From Clostridiaceae bacterium UBA6085 (GTDB lineage Bacteria > Bacillota > Clostridia > Clostridiales > Clostridiaceae): 22,974 bases of DNA. Below, one piece after another: positions 1 to 7,506 of this stretch. How positions within the stretch are numbered: the first letter of the stretch is position 1; the number at the start of each line of letters is the position of its first letter. The stretch covers positions 1 to 22,974 of the forward strand of contig DIXH01000101.1 of the NCBI GenBank assembly GCA_002428605.1. Reading direction: 5' to 3'. Both the position numbers and the translations under genes were made by a program. Under the pieces are notes generated by a model, which searched no databases, had not been told where the DNA came from, and worked only from the letters and a program-made list of their open reading frames with translations.

Positions 1-179
1 TTACAAAGTGACAAACTCAGGAGGGCTATGATCCTATCTACGGAGCAAGACCTCTCAAGCGGTACATTCAGTCAAGCCTTGAAACGCTTCTCGGAAGAGC
101 GCTGATATCAGGCGAAGTGACTGATGGTCAGGCAGTTGGCATTACTGCAGCCGATGGAAGGCTTGCAATAAAAAAGTAA
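1..179 (+). CDS. clpB: ClpB disaggregase, C-terminal fragment (apparent frameshift near the window edge)
   Basis: The reading frame from about position 12 to the TAA at 177-179 encodes a peptide starting EGYDPIYGARPLKR and ending RLAIKK. GYDPxYGARPLKR is the hallmark of the C-terminal small (D2) domain of ClpB/Hsp100 AAA+ disaggregases, which work with DnaK to resolubilise aggregated proteins. Only about 55 residues are in the window. In this frame a TGA lies at 9-11, directly upstream of the conserved block. The +1 frame before it reads VTNSGG, which would join cleanly to GYDP if one G of the GGG at 23-25 were removed. That points to a one-base insertion (sequence error or real frameshift) or to a poor contig edge. 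The family call is secure; whether the gene is intact cannot be judged here. Confidence 0.85.
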
Positions 180-194
180 AAACCTAATGTACAA

Positions 195-230
195 AGCCCT
201 GAGTTCAATGGATCCATTGAACTCAGGGCT
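195..230. terminator. Perfect 36-nt palindrome between converging clpB and livF
   Basis: Positions 195-230 equal their own reverse complement exactly (arms AGCCCTGAGTTCAATG, centre GATC). The palindrome lies 15 nt after the clpB stop and about 50 nt past the livF stop on the other strand, where a shared bidirectional terminator is expected. The following T-tract is weak on both sides (CTTAAAATT on the plus strand), so termination would rely on a very stable stem. Confidence 0.6.
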
Positions 231-279
231 TAAAATTCCCAGTCTTGATTTCATTTTTAATCAAAAAGTTTATCAGCTG

Positions 280-987
280 CTACTTTGACTCGCCCAGGTA
301 TGCTTCCTTTACCTTGTCGTTGACCAGGAGCTCTTTTCCGGGACCTTCAAGTACCAGGCTTCCTGTCTCGAGCACATAGCCGTAGTCAGCGATCTCAAGT
401 GCCTTCTTGGCATTCTGCTCGACTAGGAGAATTGTGTTGCCGAGCCTGTGGATCTCCTTGATTATCGAGAATATCTCCTTGACGAGTATGGGAGCAAGGC
501 CTAGAGACGGCTCATCCATCATGAGTATCTTCGGCTTTGTCATCATCGCCCTTCCGACTGCAAGCATCTGTTGCTCACCTCCTGAAAGAGTTCCGGACTT
601 CTGCCAGGACCTTTCCTTAAGCCTCGGAAAAAGGTCATACACGTTATCCATGTCCTTCTTTATTCCGTCCTTGTCATTCCTTGTATATGCACCAAGAATA
701 AGGTTCTCCTCGACTGTCAGGTTCGAGAATACCTTCCTTCCTTCCGGAACGAGTACGATACCCTTTTTGACAATGTCCTTGGTCTTTAGTGAAGTAAGGT
801 CTTCACCGTCATAGGTCACCATGCCCTCTTTCTTTACCAGTCCCATTATGGCCCTTAGTGTAGAGGACTTGCCGGCTCCATTGGAGCCGATAAGTGTGAC
901 TATCTTGTTCTCTTCAATCTGAAGGTTTACACCCCTCAGGGCATTGATCCCTCCATAGCTTACACTAAGGTTCTCTATCTTCAGCAT
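280..987 (-). CDS. livF: Branched-chain amino acid ABC transporter, ATP-binding protein LivF
   Basis: This 235-aa cytoplasmic ATPase is one of two nucleotide-binding subunits of a high-affinity branched-chain amino acid importer. The Walker A motif GSNGAGKS is at about residues 34-41. The ABC signature LSGGEQQ is at 134-140 and Walker B KILMMDEP at 153-160. The SLGLAP and LLVEQN segments are typical of LivF rather than LivG. The length matches the family. The gene is last in the liv operon; its Shine-Dalgarno GGGGGTGG lies within the end of livG and the two genes are one base apart, which suggests translational coupling. A general hydrophobic or polar amino-acid specificity is equally possible, because the ATPases do not determine the substrate. 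Confidence 0.95.
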   Translation of the reverse strand: MLKIENLSVSYGGINALRGVNLQIEENKIVTLIGSNGAGKSSTLRAIMGLVKKEGMVTYDGEDLTSLKTKDIVKKGIVLVPEGRKVFSNLTVEENLILGAYTRNDKDGIKKDMDNVYDLFPRLKERSWQKSGTLSGGEQQMLAVGRAMMTKPKILMMDEPSLGLAPILVKEIFSIIKEIHRLGNTILLVEQNAKKALEIADYGYVLETGSLVLEGPGKELLVNDKVKEAYLGESK

Positions 988-988
988 T

Positions 989-1756
989 CTAGTCCACCCC
1001 CAGGTAAGCTTCTATGACCCTTGGATTGTTCTGTATCTCTTGTGCATTGCCTTCAGCAATCAGGACTCCATGGTCAAGTACGAATATCTTGTCGCAGATT
1101 CCCATAACAACATCCATATGGTGTTCTATAAGGAAAATGGTCAGATTGAACTCCTTGCGTATGTCTGATATGAATCCCATGAGTTCGATGGTTTCCTGAG
1201 GATTCATGCCTGCTGCCGGCTCATCAAGAAGAAGCAGTTCAGGGTCTGTTGCGAGGGCTCTCGCTATCTCGAGCCTTCTCTGCTTGCCGTATGGAAGCGA
1301 ATAAGCAAGCTCGTTCCTTTCCTCATAAAGGCCGACCTTTTTCAGAAGATACTCTGATTTTTCATAAAAGGCCTTCTCTTCCTTCACATAGTTCGGCAGC
1401 CTCAGGCTCGCTGAGATCACATCTGACTTTATCCTCAGGTGGTTTCCGATAAAGACGTTCTCAAGCACAGTAAGCTCCTTGAAAAGCCTTATGTTCTGGA
1501 ACGTCCTGCAAATGCCCGCCTTTGCTATCTGGTCAGGTCTCTTTTCAGCTACCTTCAGTTCCTTTCCTCCCTTGACATAGGTTATGTCGCCTGAGGTTGG
1601 CTTGTAAACACAGGTGACCATATTGAAGACAGTGGTCTTGCCCGCTCCATTGGGACCGATAAGTCCTACTATGGCTCCGTCGTCAATTGTGGCATTGAAT
1701 TCGTTGACGGCTACGACACCGCCAAATTTCATCGTAACATTATTTAGTCTTAACAT
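989..1756 (-). CDS. livG: Branched-chain amino acid ABC transporter, ATP-binding protein LivG
   Basis: This 255-aa ATPase pairs with LivF under the LivHM membrane core. Walker A GPNGAGKT is at about residues 34-41. The signature segment is LPYGKQRRLEIARAL, with YGKQ replacing the classical SGGQ as is usual in LivG, and it is followed by Walker B LLLLDEP and the H-loop segment FLIEHHMD. The C-terminal extension with NPRVIEAYLG is a LivG/LivF family feature. The start codon lies inside the 3' end of livM (17-nt overlap), so the two are probably co-translated. No damage is visible. Confidence 0.95.
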   Translation of the reverse strand: MLRLNNVTMKFGGVVAVNEFNATIDDGAIVGLIGPNGAGKTTVFNMVTCVYKPTSGDITYVKGGKELKVAEKRPDQIAKAGICRTFQNIRLFKELTVLENVFIGNHLRIKSDVISASLRLPNYVKEEKAFYEKSEYLLKKVGLYEERNELAYSLPYGKQRRLEIARALATDPELLLLDEPAAGMNPQETIELMGFISDIRKEFNLTIFLIEHHMDVVMGICDKIFVLDHGVLIAEGNAQEIQNNPRVIEAYLGVD

Positions 1757-2762
1757 GCTTCTTCACCGCCAGCATGATATTTTTCGATATCTTGCTGTCC
1801 TTCCTGAAAAGTACTACCAACATGAGGATCAGGGAAAATACCACCATCCTCAAGCCTGGAAGTGCCGGCAGCACAGTAAAGCCAAGGTTCAGCGGCCCAT
1901 CAAGGAACCTCAGTACCTCCATTGCAATGGTTATTACAATGGCTGAGACCACATTACCCTTAATGCTTCCCATTCCACCAAGTACGACTATAAGCAGTAT
2001 GTTGAAGGTATAGGTGAACTTGAAGAAGTCAGGTGAAATGGTACCAAGCTGGGAACCCATAAGTCCCCCTCCGACTCCGGCAAAGAACGCCCCGATTACG
2101 AAGCTCAGAAGCTTATGGCTGAATATGTTTATTCCCATTGACCTTGCCGCTATGTCATCCTCCCTGATTGCCTTGAAGGCTTTTCCATAGCTGCTGTTGA
2201 TCAGCAGAGTCATTACAATGATCGTAAATATGGCTATTCCCCAAGTCCACGGAGTGGTCGCCCTGTTCGGGATACCCTTTAGCCCCAGGGCGCCATTGCT
2301 AACGCTCTGCATGTTTGTAAGCAGTATCCTGATTATCTCTGAAAATCCCAAAGTCGCTATTGCCAGATAATCGTCCGTGAGCTTAAGCACAGGAGCACCT
2401 ATAAGAAGCGCTACAATTGCCGTGATGATCCCAGCTAAAAGGATGGCAGGCAGGAACCCCAGTTCCACCTCTGCAAGCCATGGGACAATCGGCTTCATAT
2501 AGAAATTCATCTGCTTGGTAGTAGGATTCATTGTAAGAAGGCCTACTGTATACGCTCCGACAGCCATGAATCCGGCATGTCCAAGCGAGAACAGACCTGT
2601 AAATCCATTGATGAGATTCATCGACAGTGCCAGTATTACATATATCCCGCAAAGGTTTATTATCCTGAGCTGATAGCTGTCAAGAAAAAGGTTCGCAGCG
2701 AAGAGCACAGCTATTGCGACAGCCAGCATGACAACATATTTAGTCAATTTACCTTTTTTCAT
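1740..2762 (-). CDS. livM: Branched-chain amino acid ABC transporter, permease LivM
   Basis: This 340-aa polytopic membrane protein starts MKKGKLTKYVVMLAVAIAVLF and has roughly eight to ten hydrophobic segments. It shows LivM signatures: the early NLINGFTGLFSLGHAGF segment, the cytoplasmic coupling loop around AFKAIREDDIAARSMGIN, and the GGMGSIKGNVVSA block near the C-terminus. It forms the transmembrane channel with LivH. The Shine-Dalgarno AGGTGTGA overlaps the livH stop region, only 4 nt separate the two genes, and livG starts inside its 3' end. This spacing indicates a single polycistronic unit. Confidence 0.95.
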   Translation of the reverse strand: MKKGKLTKYVVMLAVAIAVLFAANLFLDSYQLRIINLCGIYVILALSMNLINGFTGLFSLGHAGFMAVGAYTVGLLTMNPTTKQMNFYMKPIVPWLAEVELGFLPAILLAGIITAIVALLIGAPVLKLTDDYLAIATLGFSEIIRILLTNMQSVSNGALGLKGIPNRATTPWTWGIAIFTIIVMTLLINSSYGKAFKAIREDDIAARSMGINIFSHKLLSFVIGAFFAGVGGGLMGSQLGTISPDFFKFTYTFNILLIVVLGGMGSIKGNVVSAIVITIAMEVLRFLDGPLNLGFTVLPALPGLRMVVFSLILMLVVLFRKDSKISKNIMLAVKKHVKTK

Positions 2763-2766
2763 GTCT

Positions 2767-3660
2767 TCACACCTTCTCCGCCATTTTCTCTCCCATGAGA
2801 CCCGTAGGCTTCACAAGGAGGATGAGTATGAGGAGCACGAACGCGAAGGCATCCCTGTAGCCTGTAAGAGCAGGCAGGAAAGCTACCAGCAGTATCTCTC
2901 CGAGTCCCAGAATGAAACCTCCAACCACCGCGCCCTTGATGTTGCCAATACCCCCGATGACTGCAGCGATAAAGCATTTTATGCCGGGAATGATACCCAT
3001 GAGCGGAACAAGCTGCGGGTATTTGATGCCCCACAATATTCCACCGACAGCACCCAGAAAGGATCCAACAAAAAAGGTAATGGATATTATCGAGTTGATG
3101 TCTATTCCCATGAGACTTGCCGCCTCATATTCCTTCGACAGAGCTCTCATTGCCATCCCTGTCTTCGTCTTGTTTATCCACCAGGTCAGCGCGAAAAGAA
3201 GCACAAGCGTAACAACCGGTATAACAAAGGTAACAGTGGAAATAGATACTCCGCCTACGACAAGCACGCCTTTGAAGATATCTGGTACAGGGAAGGCCTT
3301 TGGCCTTCCCCCGAATACCAATATTGCTACATTTTCAATCAGAAATGAAGCTCCTATGGCTGATATGAGTATCGTTATCCTTGGCTGTCCCCTTAGGGGC
3401 TTGTAAGCCAGCTTTTCAAGGAGAAATCCAAGAAAGCCAGTTGTCACGGAAGCCAATAGGAATACCAGCCACCATGGCAGCGGCAGATAGGTCATGCCAT
3501 AGAAGGTTAGATACGCTCCCAGCATGAATATGTCGCCGTGTGCGAAATTGACCAGCCTTAGGATCCCATACACCATCGTGTAGCCTATAGCTATCAGGGC
3601 ATAAAGGCTCCCTAGGGATATGCCGTTGGCCAGGTGCTGGAATAATCCCTGAATACTCAT
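2767..3660 (-). CDS. livH: Branched-chain amino acid ABC transporter, permease LivH
   Basis: This 297-aa integral membrane permease begins MSIQGLFQHLANGISLGSLYALIAIGYTM, the classic LivH N-terminus. Other family landmarks are YGILRLVNFAHGD, the coupling-helix region MAMRALSKEYEAASLMGID, and GGIGNIKGAVVGG. It is the partner of LivM in the membrane core. A strong Shine-Dalgarno (TTGGAGGTT) sits about 6 nt before the ATG. It lies 22 nt downstream of livK, so the binding protein is encoded first and probably made in excess. Confidence 0.95.
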   Translation of the reverse strand: MSIQGLFQHLANGISLGSLYALIAIGYTMVYGILRLVNFAHGDIFMLGAYLTFYGMTYLPLPWWLVFLLASVTTGFLGFLLEKLAYKPLRGQPRITILISAIGASFLIENVAILVFGGRPKAFPVPDIFKGVLVVGGVSISTVTFVIPVVTLVLLFALTWWINKTKTGMAMRALSKEYEAASLMGIDINSIISITFFVGSFLGAVGGILWGIKYPQLVPLMGIIPGIKCFIAAVIGGIGNIKGAVVGGFILGLGEILLVAFLPALTGYRDAFAFVLLILILLVKPTGLMGEKMAEKV

Positions 3661-3682
3661 TTTTCAACCTCCAATTTAAGTC

Positions 3683-4855
3683 CTATGGTTCTATTGTCGT
3701 GAAGTACTCGAATTTGCCGTCAACAACCTTGTTGATGACTGCAGATTTAACTGCATCGCCGTTTGCATCAAGAGTTATGTTTCCAGTGGAGCCTACGAAA
3801 TCCTTCGTAGCTGCAATGGCATCCCTTATCTTTACAGAATCAGTGGTGTTCGCTCTTGTTATAGCATCGATGATAAGCATATAAGCATCATATCCCAAAG
3901 CGGCAAATGCATTGGCATCCTCGTTGTACTTTGCCTTGAAGTCTGCAAGGAAAGTCTTTGAAACTTCAGTTACTGGTGCTGCAGCTGTGAAGTGCGAGCT
4001 GTAGGCTGCATCTTCAACTGCCTCTCCGCCGATCTCAAGGAAGTCCGGAGCTTCCCATGTATCTCCTCCAAGTATTGGAGTAGTGATTCCGAGCTCTCTT
4101 GCCTGCTTTATGAGGAGTGCTGATTCGCCGTAGTTGCCAGGTGCGAATATGACATCAGGATTCTTCTCCTTGATGTTTGTAAGCTGTGCTGTGAAGTCCT
4201 GGTCGCCGGTGTTGTATGAAGCTGTTCCGACTATGCTGTTCGCATCGCCTGTCTTCTCCTTGAACGCCTTGACGAAGTAGGTCGAAAGACCAACGGAATA
4301 ATCCTGCTGAACGTCCTGGATTATAGCCGCTGTCTTTGCTCCAAGCTCCTGTATCGCATAGTTTGCCATTACAGTTCCCTGGAAAGGATCTATGAAGCAT
4401 ACTCTGAAGTAGTAGTCATTGTTAAGTGTAACAAGCGGATTAGTCGGTGAGCATCCGACAGCCGGTACCTTGGCAGTCTTTACGATATCTCCTGCAGCCA
4501 TTGAAAGCGAGCTTCCGTAGCTTCCGATGATCGCAACGACCTTTTCACTCTCGATGAGCCTTGATACGCCGTTTGCTGCTTCAACCTTGTCAGACTTGTT
4601 GTCAACGACCACAAGCTCGACCTTCATTCCAAGAACCTCACTTACCTTCTCGTTTGCAAGCTTGATCCCTTCAAGTGTCATCTCGCCTCCAGCAGCACTT
4701 GCACCTGTAAGAGGTTCGAATACGCCGATCTTGATTACTCCTGCTGTTGTAGGGGAATTAGGTGTAGTTGGGGTCGGTGCCTTTTCTCCACAGCCTGATG
4801 CCACTGCCATTGCCATTGCCGCTGTCATTACCGCAGCGATAAGCTTCTTTTTCAT
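3683..4855 (-). CDS. livK: Branched-chain amino acid ABC transporter, substrate-binding lipoprotein LivK/LivJ
   Basis: I start this 390-aa protein at the ATG ending at 4855 (MKKKLIAAVMTAAMAMAVASGCGEK) rather than at any upstream codon. A GGGAGGG Shine-Dalgarno lies about 8 nt before it and a lipoprotein signal peptide begins there. The cleavage site is A-S-G|C with Cys22 as the lipidated residue. A Thr/Pro/Asn-rich linker follows, then a type I periplasmic-binding fold (IKIGVFEPLTGASAAGGEMTLEGI) of the Leu/Ile/Val family. In a Gram-positive cell it would be tethered to the outer membrane face by Lgt; an lgt gene is also in this window. It is the first gene of the operon. The exact ligand cannot be read from sequence; leucine, isoleucine or valine is the default expectation. 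Confidence 0.93.
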   Translation of the reverse strand: MKKKLIAAVMTAAMAMAVASGCGEKAPTPTTPNSPTTAGVIKIGVFEPLTGASAAGGEMTLEGIKLANEKVSEVLGMKVELVVVDNKSDKVEAANGVSRLIESEKVVAIIGSYGSSLSMAAGDIVKTAKVPAVGCSPTNPLVTLNNDYYFRVCFIDPFQGTVMANYAIQELGAKTAAIIQDVQQDYSVGLSTYFVKAFKEKTGDANSIVGTASYNTGDQDFTAQLTNIKEKNPDVIFAPGNYGESALLIKQARELGITTPILGGDTWEAPDFLEIGGEAVEDAAYSSHFTAAAPVTEVSKTFLADFKAKYNEDANAFAALGYDAYMLIIDAITRANTTDSVKIRDAIAATKDFVGSTGNITLDANGDAVKSAVINKVVDGKFEYFTTIEP

Positions 4856-4926
4856 GTTTTTCCCTCCCATGTCGATTGTGTATTTGTTAATAAAGAGTAA
4901 CGAAACTATTGAATATTTGTGATTTA

Positions 4927-4955
4927 AGTCTAATGCTACCGCCATTTAAAGTCAA
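4927..4955 (-). promoter_or_regulatory. Candidate sigma-A promoter for the liv operon
   Basis: On the minus strand TTGACT (4955-4950) and TAGACT (4932-4927) are separated by exactly 17 nt, about 70 nt upstream of the livK start. An alternative is the TATAAT within the AT-rich stretch around 5020-5035, which has a poor -35. Chosen by motif match only. Confidence 0.45.
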
Positions 4956-5195
4956 ATGTATATTCACGGAGTACAAATTCACGCTATCGATTTGGTATCC
5001 CCTCAAAAAATATAATATCGAATTAATAATATTATACTGCATTATTGGATATTCCGTAAATTTACTCCAATATTTATCGCATTTTTGCATATAAATCCAA
5101 ATATCTCAGAAGAATTGCCATTCCGCATCAGGTTGACAGAACAGCTCTTTTTGTATTTTAAGTAAAAACATCAGAATTTTCCGATATTTCAGGGC

Positions 5196-5219
5196 AGGCA
5201 GGATCGCTTGATCCCGCCT
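5196..5219 (-). terminator. Hairpin after the DUF1015 gene
   Basis: AGGCAGGATC (5196-5205) and GATCCCGCCT (5210-5219) form a 10-bp stem with one G-U pair and a 4-nt loop, 6 nt beyond the stop codon of the minus-strand gene. There is no clear U-tract, so it may be a weak terminator or a 3'-end-protecting hairpin. Confidence 0.5.
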
Positions 5220-5225
5220 TAATTA

Positions 5226-6473
5226 TCAGTCGAGTGTATGTACGAACAATCCGCTCCTCAGTTTCGGTTCGAACCATGTGGATTTTGGAGGCATGACCTC
5301 TCCGGCATCAGCAATGTCGACAAGGTCCATGATGGTTGTCGGGAACATTGAGAACGCTACCTTCATATCAAGGCCTACCCGCCTTTCAAGTTCAGCAAGT
5401 CCCCTTATCCCTCCTACGAAGTCGATCCTCTTGTCGGTCCTTGGGTCCTCTATGCCAAGTATAGGGTGCAGAAGGTTGTTCTGCATTATTGCCACATCAA
5501 GTCTCTTCTGCGGATCCGATTCATCATAGGTTCCGGCCTTCGCTTCAAGCTCATACCAGCTTCCTCCAAGGAACATGCCGAAAGTATGCTTCCTAGAAGG
5601 CCTCAGCTGTCCCTCGCCCTCAAATCTTGCAACTGAGAATTTCTCTGACACTTTGGCGATGAACTCTTCCTCTGACATTCCGTTAAGGTCCTTCACTACC
5701 CTGTTGTAGTCCATTATCCTAAGCTCATTGCTCGGGAAAAGGACTGAAAGGAAATAATTGAACTCCTCTTCTCCGGTGTGATCCGGCTTTGCACTTCGCC
5801 TCATTACACCAACTCTGACAGCAGAAGCTGCCCTATGATGACCGTCGGCGATATACAGGGATTCGACTGATGAAAACTCACCTGCAAGACTATCTATTGT
5901 CGCGTCATCCTTTATAGTCCATACAGTATGTGTTATACCATCGTCGGACACGAAGTCATAGCATGGCTTGTTTTCAGCCTTGTATGCCTCGATTATGCCT
6001 GTTATAGATTCCTTCGCGATATAGGTCTGAAAGATCGGGCCTGTGTGTGCGTTTGTAGTGTCAACGTGCCTTATCCTGTCCTCTTCCTTATCTGCTCTGG
6101 TGAATTCGTGCTTCTTTATGACATTGTTAAGATAATCGTCAATCGACGTGCAGGCCACAAGACCTGTCTGAGCATAGCCATCCATTATCAGCCTGTATAT
6201 GTAAAACGCATTCCTGTCTTCCCTTATGAATACGCCGTTGTCTGCAAAACCGTACAGGTTCTCTTTTGCCTTCTCATACACAGCCTTGTCATATAGACCT
6301 GTCCCCACCGGAAGGTCTATCTCCGCCTTGTCCACATGCAAAAAGGAGTACGGATTGCCTTTGACGGCTTCTCTTGCCTCCTCGGAATTCATAACGTCGT
6401 AGGGCAGTGCCGCTACTTTGTCAGCAAGGTCTTCTCTGGGCCTAAGTGCCCGAAAGGGTCTGATTATTGCCAT
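5226..6473 (-). CDS. DUF1015 family protein linked to serine biosynthesis
   Basis: This 415-aa soluble protein has the DUF1015 (COG4198) pattern. The N-terminus is MAIIRPFRALRP with ALPYDV near residue 23. Next come a KHEFTRADKEEDR block at about 121-133, NAHTGPIF at 142-149, LYIADGHHRAASA at 206-218, and a C-terminal MPPKSTWFEPKLRSGL at 394-409. The DGHHR at 210-214 resembles the active-site motif of ParB-like serine kinases (SerK/SbnI). That is my inference and no activity is established by sequence. It is third after serC and serA, with a Shine-Dalgarno GGAGG about 12 nt from the ATG (slightly long; AAGAG lies closer). The context suggests a role in serine or phosphoserine metabolism. The family call is firm; the function is open. 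Confidence 0.88.
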   Translation of the reverse strand: MAIIRPFRALRPREDLADKVAALPYDVMNSEEAREAVKGNPYSFLHVDKAEIDLPVGTGLYDKAVYEKAKENLYGFADNGVFIREDRNAFYIYRLIMDGYAQTGLVACTSIDDYLNNVIKKHEFTRADKEEDRIRHVDTTNAHTGPIFQTYIAKESITGIIEAYKAENKPCYDFVSDDGITHTVWTIKDDATIDSLAGEFSSVESLYIADGHHRAASAVRVGVMRRSAKPDHTGEEEFNYFLSVLFPSNELRIMDYNRVVKDLNGMSEEEFIAKVSEKFSVARFEGEGQLRPSRKHTFGMFLGGSWYELEAKAGTYDESDPQKRLDVAIMQNNLLHPILGIEDPRTDKRIDFVGGIRGLAELERRVGLDMKVAFSMFPTTIMDLVDIADAGEVMPPKSTWFEPKLRSGLFVHTLD

Positions 6474-6513
6474 ATCTCTTCAGTAACCTCCGTAAATTCA
6501 TCTATTAGGTATT

Positions 6514-6557
6514 GCGCACGTTCTACACGGAACATACGCTCCGTGTAGAACGTGCGC
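6514..6557 (-). terminator. 18-bp perfect hairpin between serA and the DUF1015 gene
   Basis: Arms 6514-6531 and 6540-6557 are exact inverted repeats (GCGCACGTTCTACACGGA) around an 8-nt loop. The hairpin lies 8 nt after the serA stop and about 40 nt before the DUF1015 start in the same transcription direction. No T-run follows on the minus strand (AATACCTAAT). It may be a partial terminator, an mRNA processing site or a segmental stability element rather than an absolute stop. Confidence 0.6.
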
Positions 6558-6565
6558 TTTATGCT

Positions 6566-7483
6566 TCATTTTGCAAAGAAATCCGTGATTATCGATACAA
6601 TCTCAGCGCCTATCTTCTCCTGCGCCTCCTTTGTGGATCCGCCTATATGGGGAGTGAGGGATATCCTGTCATGGGTGTAGACTCTCTCCCTCTTTGTCGG
6701 CTCCTCACTGAATACATCAAGGGCTGCAGCCGATACCTTCCCTGAATCCAGGGCATCGCAAAGCGCATCCTCATCTATGAGTCCGCCCCTTGAGGTGTTG
6801 ACGAGGTAAACTCCATCTTTCATGAGAGCTATCTCTTCAGCTCCTATGATGTGCTTCTTGTCGGAGGGCTTAGGCATGTGGAGGGATATGAAGTCGGAGG
6901 TCCTTAGAAGCTCCTCCAAGTCCATATACCTGTATGGCTCGTTTTCCTGTTTTGGTCCAGTCCTGTTGGTGTAGACCACTTCCATTCCAAGAGAACGGGC
7001 TCTAACCGCCACTTCCTTAGCTATCCTTCCCATTCCTATGAGCCCAAGGGTCTTGCCCGAAAGCTCAATTCCTTCGTACTTCTTCTTGTTCCACTGGCCA
7101 AGTCTCATCGTATGGTTTGAGATGTGTATGAATCTAGCAATATTAAGCATATGTGCGATCGTAAGCTCCGCAACAGATACACTTGAGGCTTTCGGGGTGT
7201 TCCTCACGGAGATGCCGTGTTCCTCTGCATAGGCGACATCTATATTATCGACGCCTACACCGCCCCTTATCACGAGTTTCAGCCTGCCTGCCGTCAGGGC
7301 TTCGTCTATGAGGTTCTGCCTGACCTTTGTCTGAGACCTCACTACCAAAGCATCGAACTCCTTGATCCTTTCCTTCAGCTCCTCTGGTTCATAAAACTTT
7401 GAAACTACCTCATAGCCAAGACTTTCAAGTTTTGAGACGGCGCTTTGTTCCAGGCCGTCTGCAGCCAGTATCCTTATCATCAT
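6566..7483 (-). CDS. serA: D-3-phosphoglycerate dehydrogenase, short form without ACT domain
   Basis: This 305-aa NAD-dependent D-2-hydroxyacid dehydrogenase oxidises 3-phosphoglycerate to 3-phosphohydroxypyruvate, the first step of serine synthesis. The Rossmann motif GLIGMGRIA is at about 147-155. NTSRGGLIDEDAL carries the catalytic Arg (about 232), DVFSEEP the Glu (about 261) and TPHIGGST the His (about 279). The protein ends right after the catalytic domain, so the C-terminal ACT or ASB domains that give serine feedback inhibition in longer SerA proteins are absent. The first two codons are both ATG; GGAGGG is better spaced for the second (ending at 7480). It lies 23 nt after serC. A generic hydroxyacid dehydrogenase is possible, but the serC neighbour supports SerA. 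Confidence 0.9.
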   Translation of the reverse strand: MMIRILAADGLEQSAVSKLESLGYEVVSKFYEPEELKERIKEFDALVVRSQTKVRQNLIDEALTAGRLKLVIRGGVGVDNIDVAYAEEHGISVRNTPKASSVSVAELTIAHMLNIARFIHISNHTMRLGQWNKKKYEGIELSGKTLGLIGMGRIAKEVAVRARSLGMEVVYTNRTGPKQENEPYRYMDLEELLRTSDFISLHMPKPSDKKHIIGAEEIALMKDGVYLVNTSRGGLIDEDALCDALDSGKVSAAALDVFSEEPTKRERVYTHDRISLTPHIGGSTKEAQEKIGAEIVSIITDFFAK

Positions 7484-7506
7484 ACCCTCCGGAAATATTC
7501 TATTTT

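Larger units (their letters stand above)
4856..5225. other. AT-rich intergenic region upstream of livK
   Basis: About 370 nt without a credible gene; the short open frames on both strands lack ribosome-binding sites and family resemblance. It is clearly more AT-rich than its neighbours. It holds the candidate livK promoter, a hairpin after the DUF1015 gene (5196-5219), and at 5175-5189 a sequence (AATTTTCCGATATTT) matching 12 of 15 positions of the CodY consensus AATTTTCWGAAAATT. No riboswitch-like conserved structure was recognised. Confidence 0.6.

Noticed and set aside
2728..3348. 206-aa plus-strand open frame opposite livH
   Set aside because: It lies entirely antisense to well-conserved livM/livH, has a Lys/Arg/Tyr/His-rich composition without domain resemblance, and has no promoter or good ribosome-binding site.
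4886..5094. Short open frames on both strands upstream of livK
   Set aside because: They are about 60 codons in very AT-rich DNA with no ribosome-binding site; chance frames in an intergenic region.
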